Position numbers and translations under genes: made by a program
Shown here: in pieces, positions 54,101 through 64,000 of the stretch
How positions within the stretch are numbered: the stretch's first letter is position 1
How the letters are laid out: the number at the start of each line of letters is the position of its first letter
Notes under the pieces: model-generated
Told to the model about the DNA's origin: nothing
What the model saw: only the letters and a program-made list of their open reading frames with translations
Databases searched by the model: none
DNA from: Favolaschia claudopus
Lineage: Eukaryota; Basidiomycota; Agaricomycetes; Agaricales; Mycenaceae
Reading direction: 5' to 3'
Length of the DNA: 64,000 nucleotides
NCBI GenBank assembly: GCA_037176885.1
Contig: JAWWNJ010000020.1
Location: forward strand, 1,798,001 to 1,862,000

Positions 54101-54409
54101 CTTAGGACCCACTCGCACACACACGCCTTCTGTTGTCTTCCACGCCCGGAGGCTTCACAGGTCTATCATTTTGGAGCCCACCGCGAGGGTTTCAAAATTG
54201 CTTCTGGTTCCTCTCGTAACCTGCGGCGTAACTCTCTTCGCGATCTTCGCGACGAGTTTCTCGCTATCTCACAGAACCCCGCCAATCTTCTCGACTCGGA
54301 CCCGTTCATCGACTTCTTTCAAGTCGTCCCTAATCATCTCTCCCACCACTATGACCTCTTGCTTTCATTCACCTCGTCCTCTAGTTCTTCTCCCTCCCCA
54401 TCCGACATC

Positions 54410-57070
54410 ATGGCTCCCATTCCCATGCCCGCTCGTGGCGACCGTAATGCGCCTCAATTCGATGCTTCTAAGCCCCACGAGCTCCGTCGCTATTTTACCG
54501 ACCTCGAATTTCTTCTTGACCGCGCCGAGGTCAAGGACAATCACGAAATACTCGGTGTGACCAAAAGTAACCGGAATTTGGCTTTTTAGAGCGGAATTCC
54601 AAAACTCAAACAACTTCAAGTGATACAGGGCTCCTCTAAATCATTTCTTCTACGACTTCCATGATATGGGCATGGCATGCAATGTTTTGTTTTGAGTTGG
54701 TGATTCAATCTTTGAAAGTGGACCAATTTGGAAATATTTCCGCTGTCTGAAGGGGAGATGCCGGAGGTTCGGGCCAGTAAGTACCTCAGAAAGGTGCTTA
54801 GTATCCCAATAGTCTATAAATCCGATATTTAAGATTGCCAGATGTTTCCCGTTGTTCAGAGAGGGAGGCACACCAATTTCCCGCCTCAAAGCATACATAA
54901 AAGAATGTGTAATAATAGGACAAAGAGACCATGCAACCTTTTGCCTGCCTTGTATGCAATGATATACACTTATACACTGCCGATGGGGTCAGTTTGCTCA
55001 GCAGTCACCCACAAAATCTGGTTGAAAACACGCAATTTCCGATTCCGGTTACTTTTGGTCACACCGAGTAAAGCAGCACGCTACGCGCTTCTTGTCTGTC
55101 CTCGACCAGGAGATTTGGGAAGCTCTCGCCACTTTCCATGACGCTACTAAGTCCTTCGATGACTTTAAATCCGAGGTGCTTAAACTTTACGCTGGTAACG
55201 ACGACGACCGCCGACTCGAGGTCCGAGATCTTGACTCCCTCATCGGCCGTTATTCTCGCACCGGTATTCTTTCTCTCGACGACCTCACTACCTTCTATCG
55301 ACAATTCCTCCGCATCACCACGTATCTCATTTCGAAGAAACGTCTTTCTGAGGCTGAGCAAAGCCGCGCTTTTCTCCGTGCCATGTCTCCTGCCTCTTTC
55401 GCTTCCGAGATACGTCAGCGAGTGCAAATTAAGAAGCCTGGCCGGCTCGAGCGGCTCTTCTGTTTTCAATGCGCCCTCATCCACCACTTCCTCCGTATCT
55501 CCCGCCTCCACAATCGAAATCAAACCCGACCCTGGCATCACAGCTCTAGTCAGCAGCATGGCTGAGCTCATTAAGGTCATCGCAGCAAAGCCTGACAATG
55601 TCGGTGGCAATACTCAGCGCAAACGGCCCGACGGCTGCACTTATTGCAGTGGTGATCATTTCATCGGTGCCTGCCCACTCGTTATTAAATCCGGCAAGTG
55701 TATCCGCAATTCCGACAATCGTGTCGTTCTCCCCCAACGGGTCCTTCGTTCCCCGCGCTATCACCGGAAAGAACCTTCGTGAGCGCATTGAGAAATGGCA
55801 CGCCGAGAATCCTGGAAAACTCGGTATCGCCCAGCTCATGGTTGAGGTTGCAATTGATCATTTATCCACTCCCTCCCCCACTTTATCCGTTACCCTCTCC
55901 GACGAGGAGCGTATGCAGACGCTGATGAAGGAATACCAGACGCTTTTGACTCGATCGCAGGCCAAGAAGGCTCTTGCCGAGAAGCGTTCTGACGAAACTC
56001 CCGATCGTACCATTCCCCCACCCCAAACCAACATTCCTACTACCGCTTCTAACACCACTCCTCCTGCTGCGCTCACTCCGAATGCGGAAGCCTCGCCTCC
56101 TCATCCATTTTCCAACGCTCGTAACGCTGCTTATGCGTCTCCAACGGATCGAAACCTTGGTTTACCTCCCGCGCAAAATAAAGGCAATCCCGCTTACCGT
56201 ACCACCGCGCCAGTTTATAACGAGCAGGACGCGGCAACTGTATTTCAGTCCTCGCTCGACGCACCCATCACTCTCACTCAACGACAACTCCTTTCCTTGG
56301 CACCGGAAGTTCGTTCGCGAATGCGCGAGGTGACCTCGGCCCGCCGTGCTCCTGCCAAAGACAAGCCCGAGAATTCCGCTTCCGTCAACACATTCATTAA
56401 TGTGGTTGACTCTACTCTGCCCTTCGCCGACACAGATCTTCCACACGAAACCCTCGACGAACAGCGCCATCAAGATGCTCGTTATACTGCAATGATGGAT
56501 TCTCTTCCCGCCACCTACACCACATCCTCTCAGGCTCATCTTCCACCAGGCGGTGTTTTTGTCCCAGACCCGCTCGCTGTCTATTATGACGCTGGAAAAT
56601 TCCCAGACGACTTGGCCGTTTCTTCCGAATTCACCGCCATTCGCTCCGTCATGCCCATCATCGACAATCAAATGCAGGTCGAATGCATTGTCGATGGCGG
56701 CTCGCAGGTCATCGCGATGTCCGAAGCTATCTGTCATGAACTAGCCCTTTCTTATGACCCTCGAGTCATCCTGCGCATGCAGTCGGCAAACGGCGCTTAT
56801 AATTCGTCTCTTGGTCTTGCTCGCAATGTTCCATTCCGCTTTAGCGACATCACACTCTACCTCCAAGTGCACATAATTTGCAATCCCGCCTACGACGTGC
56901 TTCTAGGCCGTCCCTTCGACGTTTGGACGCAGAGCTTGATTCGCAACCACTCTAACGACCAGACCATCACGATTAAAGATCCGAACACCGACAAAGTCGT
57001 CACTATCCCCACCATTCCCCGCGGCAGCGCCCGTCATCGCCCCCAGGCTCTTACGAGCTCGAGGAATTGA
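54410..57070 (+). pseudogene. Gypsy Gag and aspartic protease
   Basis: Start MAPIPMPARGDRNAPQFDAS at 54410; the frame is cut by a MITE after NHEI and resumes at 55069 (KQHATRFLS). Gag continues to about 55440, then shifts frame to a zinc-binding CTYCSGDHFIGAC and again into a long frame (from about 55740) with LREKIEKW-like RERIEKWHAENPGKLGI and a Pro/Thr-rich linker. The protease is at about 56680-56700 (CIVDGGSQVIAMSEAI,  with the DGGS catalytic turn in place of DTGA) and AYDVLLGRPFDV. It ends out of frame with the RT part. Confidence 0.7.
54551..55068. mobile_element. TA-flanked MITE in gypsy gag, 518 bp
   Basis: Ends CTCGGTGTGACCAAAAGTAA and inverse, TA on both sides (54549-54550 and 55069-55070). 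Removing it and one TA restores the gag reading frame (NHE-I-KQHATR). Confidence 0.85.
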
Positions 57071-57359
57071 TTCCTGATCAAGGAGAGCTTGCGGTCGTGA
57101 TCGTCTCCGACCCTAATAACCCCGGAAATTTTATTATTGAATCAACTACGGCACTCGCATCGGACACCCTCCCGCACATCCAACACGCGTATTTGACAGC
57201 CTGTACGATCAACATTCGGCTACTGTTCTATTCGCTCATACTGTCGTTCAACCGGCATTCGCTTCGTCTCGTGATTCAACTCGCGGTGATGATTTTGTTC
57301 CCATATATTCTTCTCATTCTACATCCCCAACTCCTACGCCTCCTTCACATCCTATTTTT

Positions 57360-58931
57360 TTGTCATCTATCTCTGGATTTGCCCCCACCACGATCTTCCT
57401 CCCATCGCTGAAATTTACGCAAAGAAAAAATATAAACCAGTTTCGCAAAAAGTTCGTCCTGTTCTTGGCAGTTTGCCTGATAAATTTCGAATCGTGCGCA
57501 ATATTCTTGGGGGACCCCCTCGCCGACATGCCTTCTCTTAATCCCAATCTCCCTCCTTTCACTCCCACCGGTCGCTATACTGCCGAACGTCTGCACTCGG
57601 ACGATTTTCTTTGGCCCGAAGAACGGCGTCTCATGCACCATTTTATGTGCTTGCAGAACGGCGCCTTCGTTCTGAACGCGGCCGCTTCCGGACCGATTTC
57701 TTTCCCTCCTGTTGATATGCCCGTCATGCCGCACACTCCCTGGGTCCAACGCAATATTCCTATCCCTCCCGGCATCTACGACGAAGTTTGTAAAGTCATA
57801 CGCACCAAAATCGATGCTGGTGTTTACGAACCATCAAATTGTTCTTATCGTTCTCGTTGGTTTTGTGTTGTGAAGAAAGACGGCACCAGTCTACGCCTCG
57901 TTCACGCTCTCGAACCGTTAAATGCGGTTACAATTCAGCATTCAGGTGTTATGCCTTTTACCGACCTCCTTGCCGAACAGTTTGCTGGACGCGCTTGCGG
58001 CGCAATGCTTGATCTCTATGTTGGCTACGACGAACGTCTTCTCGCTACATCCTCCCGTGATTACACCACTTTCCAAACACCTTACGGCGCTCTTCGTTTG
58101 GTCACCCTACCTATGGGTTGGTCCAATTCAGTTCCCATTTTTCATGACGACGTTACATTCATTCTACAACCCGAAATTCCCGAGTTTACCATCCCCTACA
58201 TTGACGACGTTCCCTTCCGCGGTCCCGCTGTGCGATACATTCTCCCAGACGGCTCCTTTGAAACAATTCCCGAAAATCCTGGGATTCGTCGTTTTATTTG
58301 GGAACACTTTACCAATTTGAACCGGATTGTGCAGCGCATGAAATATTGCGGCGGTACTTTCTCTGGCATTAAAAGTGTTCTGTGCGCGGAGAAAATAACA
58401 GTCGTTGGTCACGTCTGTACCCCCGAGGGTCGTATTCCAGATGAGAAGCGTGTCAACAAAATTCTCCACTGGGGACCTTGCTCTTCTCTCACCGAAGTTC
58501 GCGCATTCCTTGGCACCATCGGAGTCTGCCGCATCTTTATTCGCAATTTTTCTCATCGCGCCCACCCTCTCACCCTCCTTACTCGAAAAGATATGCCTTT
58601 TTCCTTCGGCCCTACACAAATTGCTGCGCAGGAAGATTTAAAATTCGCCCTTGTACATTCACCCGCTCTTCGCCCCATCGACTACACCTCCATATCACCT
58701 TGCATTCTTGGAGTCGACACCTCCGGTCATGCAGTAGGGTTTTTGCTCTGCCAATGCGACCCAAATGACCTCTCCCGCCGCTATTATGCCCGCTTTGGCT
58801 CTATTACTCTCAACGATCGTGAATCACGATTCTCTCAACCTAAACTCGAACTTTACCGTCTATTCCGAGCCCTCAGATCATGGAAAATCTATCTTATTGG
58901 CGTACGAAATCTCGTGGTTGAAGACTTGTAG
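57360..58931 (+). pseudogene. Gypsy reverse transcriptase and RNase H
   Basis: RT motifs: SRWFCVVKKDGTSLRLVHAL, GAMLDLYVGYDERLL, TFQTPYGALRLVTLPMGWSN, and TIPYIDDVPF (catalytic YIDD). The thumb/connection EVRAFLGTIGVCRIFIRNFS follows, then RNase H (LGVDTSGHAVGFLL, FSQPKLELYRLFRAL). The N-terminal frame shifts in a run of G near 57510, and the frame closes at 58931 just before the RNase H end, with the rest in another frame. Confidence 0.8.
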
Positions 58932-58954
58932 TTGATGCTCGTTACATCAAGGGA

Positions 58955-60851
58955 ATGCTCGCGAACCCCGACCTTCAACCCAGCGCCAGCATGAACCGCT
59001 GGATTCTTGCGATCCTCACCTTCCACTTCACCCTCGTTCACGTTCCCGGCGTCATGCACGGTCCTGATGGCCTTTCGCGTCGTCCACCACAGCCTGGTGA
59101 TGAACCCGAACCAGACGATGATTTCGACGATTGGATTGATCAGGTCCACGGTTTTATGCACCAAATCAACGACTCACCATACGTTCACCGACCTCAGTAC
59201 ACAGTGGCGACACTTGCCGCCGATCTCGTCCCCGATGGACAACCTGCTCCTCCTTCCCTTTTATACGACAATGTTCCCCGTTCCGACGCCGCCCGTCTTG
59301 CCGATGCACGCGTCGACTTAGTCCGCGTTTGGCATGCGAATCTTCAACGTCCCCGCGATATGTCTGACAAGGATTATAAATCTTTCGTCAGGTATTGCAT
59401 GGAATTTTACCCTTACAATGACCAGCTTTGGCGAAAAGACCCTCAGTCTCGACACAAACTTGTGGTTCCCACCGAGCGCCGCTTGTTCATTCTTTCCTCC
59501 GCTCACGACGATGTTGGCCACAAAGGATTTTTCGCAACTCGCGCATTGCTCACCGAGCGATTCTGGTGGCCTCATCTGGCCGACGACATCAACTGGTGGA
59601 TATTAACCTGTCATATCTGTCAGCTCCGGCAAGCGCAGAAAATTCTGATTCCCCCTACTGTCGCCGTTCCCGCACCTCTATTTGCAAAAGTCTACATGGA
59701 TACGATGCACATGCCTACCAGCAGTGGCTTCAAATACATTGTTCACGGCCGCTGTTCTCTTTCACATTACCCCGAGTTCCGTATGCTTCACCAAGAGACC
59801 GGAAAATCCATCGCAGACTGGATATTCCAGGACCTTATCTGCCGATGGGGCACGTTAGTCGAAATTGTGACCGATAATGGTCCTCCTTTTCTCAAAGCTT
59901 TAGCGCACCTGGCATCAAAATACCATTTTCACCACATCCGCATATCCGGTTACAACTCCCGCGCCAACGGCCTTATCGAGCGCGCACACTTTGACGTTCG
60001 AGAGAGCTTGTTCAAGGCTGTTGACGGTGAACAATCAAAATGGAGTACTGCAACATATTCAGTATTTTGGGCCGACCGCGTCACCGTTCGTCGACGCATG
60101 GGTTGCTCACCTTATTGCGCCGTTACTGGAACTCATCCTCTCATCCCACTCGATATTTCCATACCTTCTCCCTCCACCCGAATCTACCCTTACAACCACC
60201 GAACTCATCTCCCGCCGCGCCGTTACTCTCCAAAAGCGCCGCGACCAACTGTCTCGGCTTCATTCCGCGGTATTTGAACGCCGCCATCCGCTTCGAAATT
60301 GAGCATGCCGCCACTCTTCATGATTACGACTTCAAGCGCGGCGACCTCGTCTTGATGCGTAATACAGTCGTCACTGTCATAACCCATAATCTTGGAGGCG
60401 AATTTTCCTCAGTTTACAGTGTAAAAGTGCCCAAATTACGTGATATTTACCTGCGATAACCCATAAAACCCTCATCACCCATACTTTTTTTGCCCCACCG
60501 AGGGTTATGGGTTAAGGCAGTGACGACTGTACTGCCATCGAAAAAGCAATCGGCAAGAAGATGAGAAAACGTTACCTGGGCCCGCTCATTGTCATTTCCC
60601 GTAACCGCGGCGGTGCCTACATCATTTGCGAGCTTGATGGCTCTGTCTTCCATCGACCGATAGCCACCTTCCGTGTCATCCCATATTTTGCCCGCCAATC
60701 TATTCCGCTCCCACCACTCGACGATTTTCTTGACATCGATACCGACCGCCTTCGCGAACTCGAGCAATCCACACTCGCCGATCCAGATGAAGTGGAATTT
60801 GACTTATCTGAGATTCCATCCCCTATCCCTTCCGCCCAGATCGACGACTAG
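58955..60851 (+). pseudogene. Gypsy integrase
   Basis: After LVHVPGVMHGPDGLSRRP (end of RNase H) come the HHCC finger (H and H in AHDDVGHKGFFATRAL; C and C in CHICQLRQ) and the core with YMDTMHMP, VTDNGPPFL and GLIERAHF (D, D, E). A frameshift occurs near 60170. The C-terminal part (YDFKRGDLVLMRNT) is split by a 165-bp MITE and continues YLGPLIVISRNRGGAYIICE to 60851. Confidence 0.75.
60365..60529. mobile_element. TA-flanked MITE in gypsy integrase, 165 bp
   Basis: Ends CAGTCGTCACTG(T)CATAACCC and inverse, TA on both sides (60363-60364 and 60530-60531). Removal with one TA rejoins codons …RNT-AIEKAIGKK. Confidence 0.85.
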
Positions 60852-61032
60852 CTCCCCCAGTTCATGCTTCAGTCGGGAGGAATTTTTCCTCATTCAAAAG
60901 TCGCATCGCGTCTCATTTTCGGTATTTTGCGCGGTTCCTTCGTTCCAACGGAGCCTTGGCTATGATGATATACTGAGCCTTTCACTTTTGAGTTGTTCTT
61001 CTCGGCAAGTGACTGAGGACAGTCACAGTTTC

Positions 61033-61704
61033 AGTCGGGAGGAGATGTTGAGCGCTCGAGCGCGCTGACCACGGACACACAAGCGCCCATACGGCATTTT
61101 GTTTGTCGGCATCTTCCGAGACAAACTGATCGCTTCACTCTTGCTTCCTTCCACCACCTCGCCTCTCGTCCCACCTCTCTATCACGTTCCATTTCGCTGT
61201 ATCTCTCCTCGCGTCATCTATGACCTCAAGTCTTGTTTTTTCTCACTGCTTTTCACCGCTCTCTTCCGCCTTTCCGCGAGACCTCAGATATTTCATCGAG
61301 TCTTGTTAGGTTTTTTAGTTCCGCTGAGTTTTAGTTTCATATACTGCATTGTACTCACTCCTATCGATTTCTGTATATATAGTAGCCTCTCTAGACGAAT
61401 ATGATCACTTTTGCACCTTCAGAAGTCCCGCTATATTAGTTTTCGTCTCCGTCTCGCCGCCGCCTCCGACTTTGCTTCTTGTATTCTTGTCTACGTCTCC
61501 GCCTCCGCTTTGCGTGTCTTTCTCGTCCTCGCCGTCGTCTCTCTCTCCTCTGTCTCCTCGCCGTCGACTTTGCCGCAGTTTGCCAGTCTCGGCACCATCG
61601 CACTTTGGAGCACTCGCTTATTCTGCCTCTGACTGCCGAGCGATACACCGCTAGACAGTTAGTTAGCGCATCAGTGTTAAAGCATTGATCTGTGTGTTTC
61701 AACA
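61033..61704 (+). repeat. Gypsy polypurine tract and 3' LTR
   Basis: The purine run GGGAGGAGA (61037-61045) is followed by TGTTGAGCGC at 61046. The LTR ends TTTCAACA at 61704, giving TGTTGA…TCAACA inverted ends, 659 bp. A second TCAGTCGGGAGGA occurs at about 60870. TATA-like CTGTATATATAG is at about 61370. Confidence 0.65.
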
Positions 61705-61800
61705 TACCCTAACCCTAACCTACTTAATCGATGGCCGAAAGAAATATTTCTCAGAGCTCTTGGTCACGATGCTAAATGTTAATATACCCTAACGGTTTCA
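61705..61800. repeat. Telomere-like CCCTAA repeats
   Basis: ACCCTAACCCTAACC directly follows the LTR end (61707-61722) and a further ACCCTAAC lies at about 61785. Only two to three units, so interstitial or coincidental, not a chromosome end. Confidence 0.5.
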
Positions 61801-61900
61801 AAATGCGAGCTTTCATGGGCAAGAGTGCCTGGAACAACTGCGATATATTTCAGTGTATAGTACCTTGCAAGGTTGTTGCAAGGTCTTGAAGGCAGCTGGG

Positions 61901-62100
61901 CCAAAGCTCGCTCGGTCGACGCTTACGCGCCGACCAGCTCTCATTGGCAGGTGAGGCTTGAGTTTTAACGTTGGTGTCTTTATAGCTATGAATGAACTGT
62001 AAAGTACTTGATATTTTGTGGTGAAGAAGGCGCCAAAGCTCGCTCGGTCGGCGCGTGAGCGCCGACCAGCTCTCATTGGCCGGTGGGGATGCTTAGCTTT
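61901..62100 (+). repeat. Direct repeat of hairpin units
   Basis: CCAAAGCTCGCTCGGTCG…CGCCGACCAGCTCTCATTGG occurs at about 61901-61955 and 62031-62085, about 130 bp apart. Each unit can fold (GGTCGGCGC paired with GCGCCGACC in the second). No coding frame is evident. Confidence 0.65.
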
Positions 62101-62562
62101 TGATCATGACTCCGGCATAAAACCACCTTGTGCCATGGGTCTGCGGAGGGAGGGCTTCCCCACTCTCGCGATTTTGTGCCTGTAAAGTTGAATTTTGAAA
62201 CACCTAAAATCAGCGGCTTATCGACGGCATCCAGACGAATCTGCCCTTGCCAGCGAGGTGTCGGCGGCCGGCACCTAATTGTGGAGCAACGAAATCCTGT
62301 GGAGTAATGAAGCCGTAATTGCCGTAATAATTTTGATGCTATCAAACGCAACTGAGCACTTCAGCACCACAGAACCCTACCTCTGTAAACAGAGTAGGGG
62401 ACACTCCCAAAAAATGGTGACCGGCAACGGCTGCGCCTTTGATGCCGGTTATGTAACGGCTCCCATCACTCAAAAGCTAAAATCAGTACGCCCCGCATAG
62501 CGCTCCAACGAGGGACATTTTGGCCAAACTTTGAGTGAGAGATAGTCTCAGACTTCCACTCT
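62101..62562. other. No gene recognised
   Basis: No supported coding frame, repeat or RNA gene. Confidence 0.4.
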
Positions 62563-62682
62563 CTCGGGAATGTCCCGAGCAGATTTTTTATTTTTGGTCC
62601 TGATATTTTGTTGGCAATTGTACTGCATTTATGTTCAAAGATCAAGGACGAAATCAAAAAATCTACGCGGGACATTCCCGAG
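62563..62682. mobile_element. Small inverted-repeat element
   Basis: CTCGGGAATGTCCCG…AGATTTTTT at the left and its inverse at the right, about 30-bp arms, 120 bp in all. The end itself is palindromic (CGGGA…TCCCG). No clear target duplication. Confidence 0.55.
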
Positions 62683-63645
62683 ATATTGTAAATACAACGC
62701 CATATCAATTTAGATCAAGTGATTTGGGTACATAGGTATTGAGGACGGTATGCGGGGCGCAAGGATTCGATGTTTTGGCGCGAAGAGGGTGTGTACGTAA
62801 GGGGATCAACAGCCTCCGAGGTGTCAATTTGTCTTGTCTGGAGTCAATTTTTTGTCTGAAACATGTATATTGTGCCCGTACAGAATGTATATAGCGACCA
62901 GTGATGCCCTCAACTCCAGCACAGACAGGGAGGAACGACAAAGTCAAGGAAAATGAGTGATTTGCCATGCCGTCAGGGCATTTGGCAGGAGACAACAACA
63001 ACAACAACAAACAGACCAGTGAGACATTTGATCCCTGCCAGTTGCTGGTCACCACAAAAAAGAAAGAAAAGGTGGCCAAGCACGTGACAGCCACGTTCTG
63101 TCTTTTCAACTCAACCTTCATGAAGTTATGGGCATAAATTCGCCAATCATCGTTCCGGCTGTGTTTGGTCTCCTTGAAGATGTATGTGTTCCAGCATTGA
63201 GCAGTGAATGGATGATTGATGTTCCACAGAGTCGTGAACCTGAATATGTACCCTGCCATCTTTTTAAAGGGGTGATAATTAACTTGTGTAGGGCTCTAAG
63301 GCCTGGTAACAGTCATCTCCGGATGGTAATGCTTTTCCATTGATTTTCCGCTGTCAATCTGCCCTGATTTTGCTCCACAAGTTCCAAAACTGTATCTTTG
63401 GAGTTCTGGCTGGGATATGGTAAGTTACAAAAAAGAACCGTAACAACGAGGCGTAGGTGATCAATCACATCAGTCAAAAAGATGCCAACCCAATCCAATG
63501 TGAACCTTTTAATAATATCTCTGCTTTGCCTCGCCAATCTGCCACCACTCCACGTATTGAGCAAGAGTTGGAGGCGGCGACCGCTACCTTGAGTGTCCTT
63601 TGCTTACTGCTTTGGCCCATCAGCTCTCTTTGACATCAAGCAAAA
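62683..63645. other. No gene recognised; CAA microsatellite
   Basis: ACAACAACAACAACAACAA lies at about 62994-63015. No coding region is supported. The last part is the upstream region of the Ras-like gene. Confidence 0.4.
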
Positions 63646-64000
63646 ATGGATCAATGGACAGGCGCCGTCCATGGTGATGGAGGTGTGGGTAAAACCTCGT
63701 TAGCCGTTCAGGTCAGCACAAATCTCCTGAGATCTGTGTTGTCTGACTCGCAATCCCTTTAGTTTACGCTCAATTGTTTCGTCGGTGAGCTCTCGCCAAT
63801 TGAGAAGTGGACTTGTTAATATTTGATGTTGCAGAGGTATTGTGTTTTCATTGTCGCAACATTCGCCATTCCAAGAGCACCCTTCCAGACTTACGATACA
63901 ACAATAGAAGATGCATACCACAAACAGTTTGTTCTAGACAACCACATGTGTTTTGTAGAAGTCATTGATACTGCCAGTCAGGGTATGGGCACCTCAGGTT
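63646..64000 (+). CDS. Ras-like small GTPase, 5' part, runs off the window
   Basis: Exon 1 63646-63711 (MDQWTGAVHGDGGVGKTSLA: P-loop GDGGVGKTS), exon 2 63763-63784 (FTLNCFV), exon 63889-63982 (TYDTTIEDAYHKQFVLDNHM, then CFVEVIDTASQ: effector and switch regions). To keep the frame between FV and TYD the two bases AG at 63835-63836 must be an exon, giving FVETYD as in Ras proteins. Introns are then 51, 50 and 52 nt. The DTAG motif reads DTAS here: the glycine needed for GTP-induced switching is serine. The beta-1 strand before the P-loop is also unusual. It may be a diverged paralogue or a decaying copy. The fourth intron starts at 63983. Confidence 0.65.

Larger units (their letters stand above)
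54410..61704 (+). mobile_element. Ty3/gypsy retrotransposon, decayed, with 3' LTR
   Basis: Gag, protease, RT, RNase H and integrase follow in the Ty3/gypsy order, then a polypurine tract and a 659-bp 3' LTR (TGTTGA…TCAACA). The 5' LTR was not recognised. Two TA-flanked MITEs are inserted (54551 and 60365). At least five frame changes (about 55440, 57040, 57510, 58925 and 60170) make it non-functional. Confidence 0.8.

Noticed and set aside
61707..61722. Chromosome end
   Set aside because: Only two to three CCCTAA units with ordinary sequence and a Ras-like gene beyond them.

Overview
The window looks like nuclear DNA of a mushroom-forming basidiomycete (Agaricomycetes; genus not resolved). 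Genes carry many short introns (about 48-90 nt, GT-AG), and the coding sequences include a fungal Zn2Cys6 factor, a two-finger fungal GATA factor and a basidiomycete-type Ras-like GTPase. The transposon types are also typical: a Plavaka C-terminus, a KDZ-associated cysteine-cluster fragment, a Tad-like LINE tail, a DIRS/Ngaro tyrosine-recombinase retroelement, and a MULE with a GCM-type zinc finger. Most of the 64 kb is transposable elements nested in one another. Probable ordinary genes are few: a GATA factor (17.5-18.4 kb), a Zn2Cys6 protein (25.2-26.1 kb), an unassigned 10-exon gene (51.1-53.4 kb) and the start of a Ras-like GTPase (63.6-64.0 kb).

Layout. 0-10 kb: two N-terminal fragments of a KDZ-associated protein, a 1.2-kb inverted-repeat element with a 307-bp MITE inside it, a LINE 3' end, a gypsy chromodomain tail and several MITEs. 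9.7-17.4 kb: a gag-like ORF, then a broken Copia element split by a precise 291-bp insertion. Next comes a three-level nest: a hAT-type MITE holds an internally deleted hAT transposon, which holds a TA-flanked MITE. 18.6-24.4 kb: nested inverted repeats, MITEs, a complete two-gene PIF/Harbinger transposon (2,820 bp, 67-bp identical TIRs), and a Plavaka C-terminal remnant. 26.7-34.7 kb: a second hAT copy, split by a 569-bp MITE and by an apparently intact Ngaro-like retrotransposon whose split direct repeats are identical. 35-42 kb: hAT-type MITEs with perfect 8-bp target duplications, and a 1,578-bp gag-only LTR retrotransposon inside another MITE. 42-50.5 kb: a large decayed MULE gene (GCM-type zinc finger, DDE transposase, USP/UCH-like peptidase, two PHD fingers). 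51-53.4 kb: the unassigned gene, converging on the MULE. 54.4-61.7 kb: a frameshifted Ty3/gypsy element with a 3' LTR and two MITE insertions, ending against telomere-like repeats.

How the parts work together. The Harbinger carries both proteins its family needs (transposase and Myb/SANT-like partner) with matching ends, so it may be autonomous. The Ngaro element has gag-like, RT-RNase H and recombinase ORFs and identical repeats, so it may also be autonomous and recent. Most other elements are dead or non-autonomous, but their clean target duplications give a readable order of insertion. The strongest leads are the multidomain MULE, the intact Ngaro element, the gag-only LTR element and the unusual Ras-like gene with a possible 2-nt exon. 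All exon models were read by eye from splice consensus and frame continuity; no database search was run.
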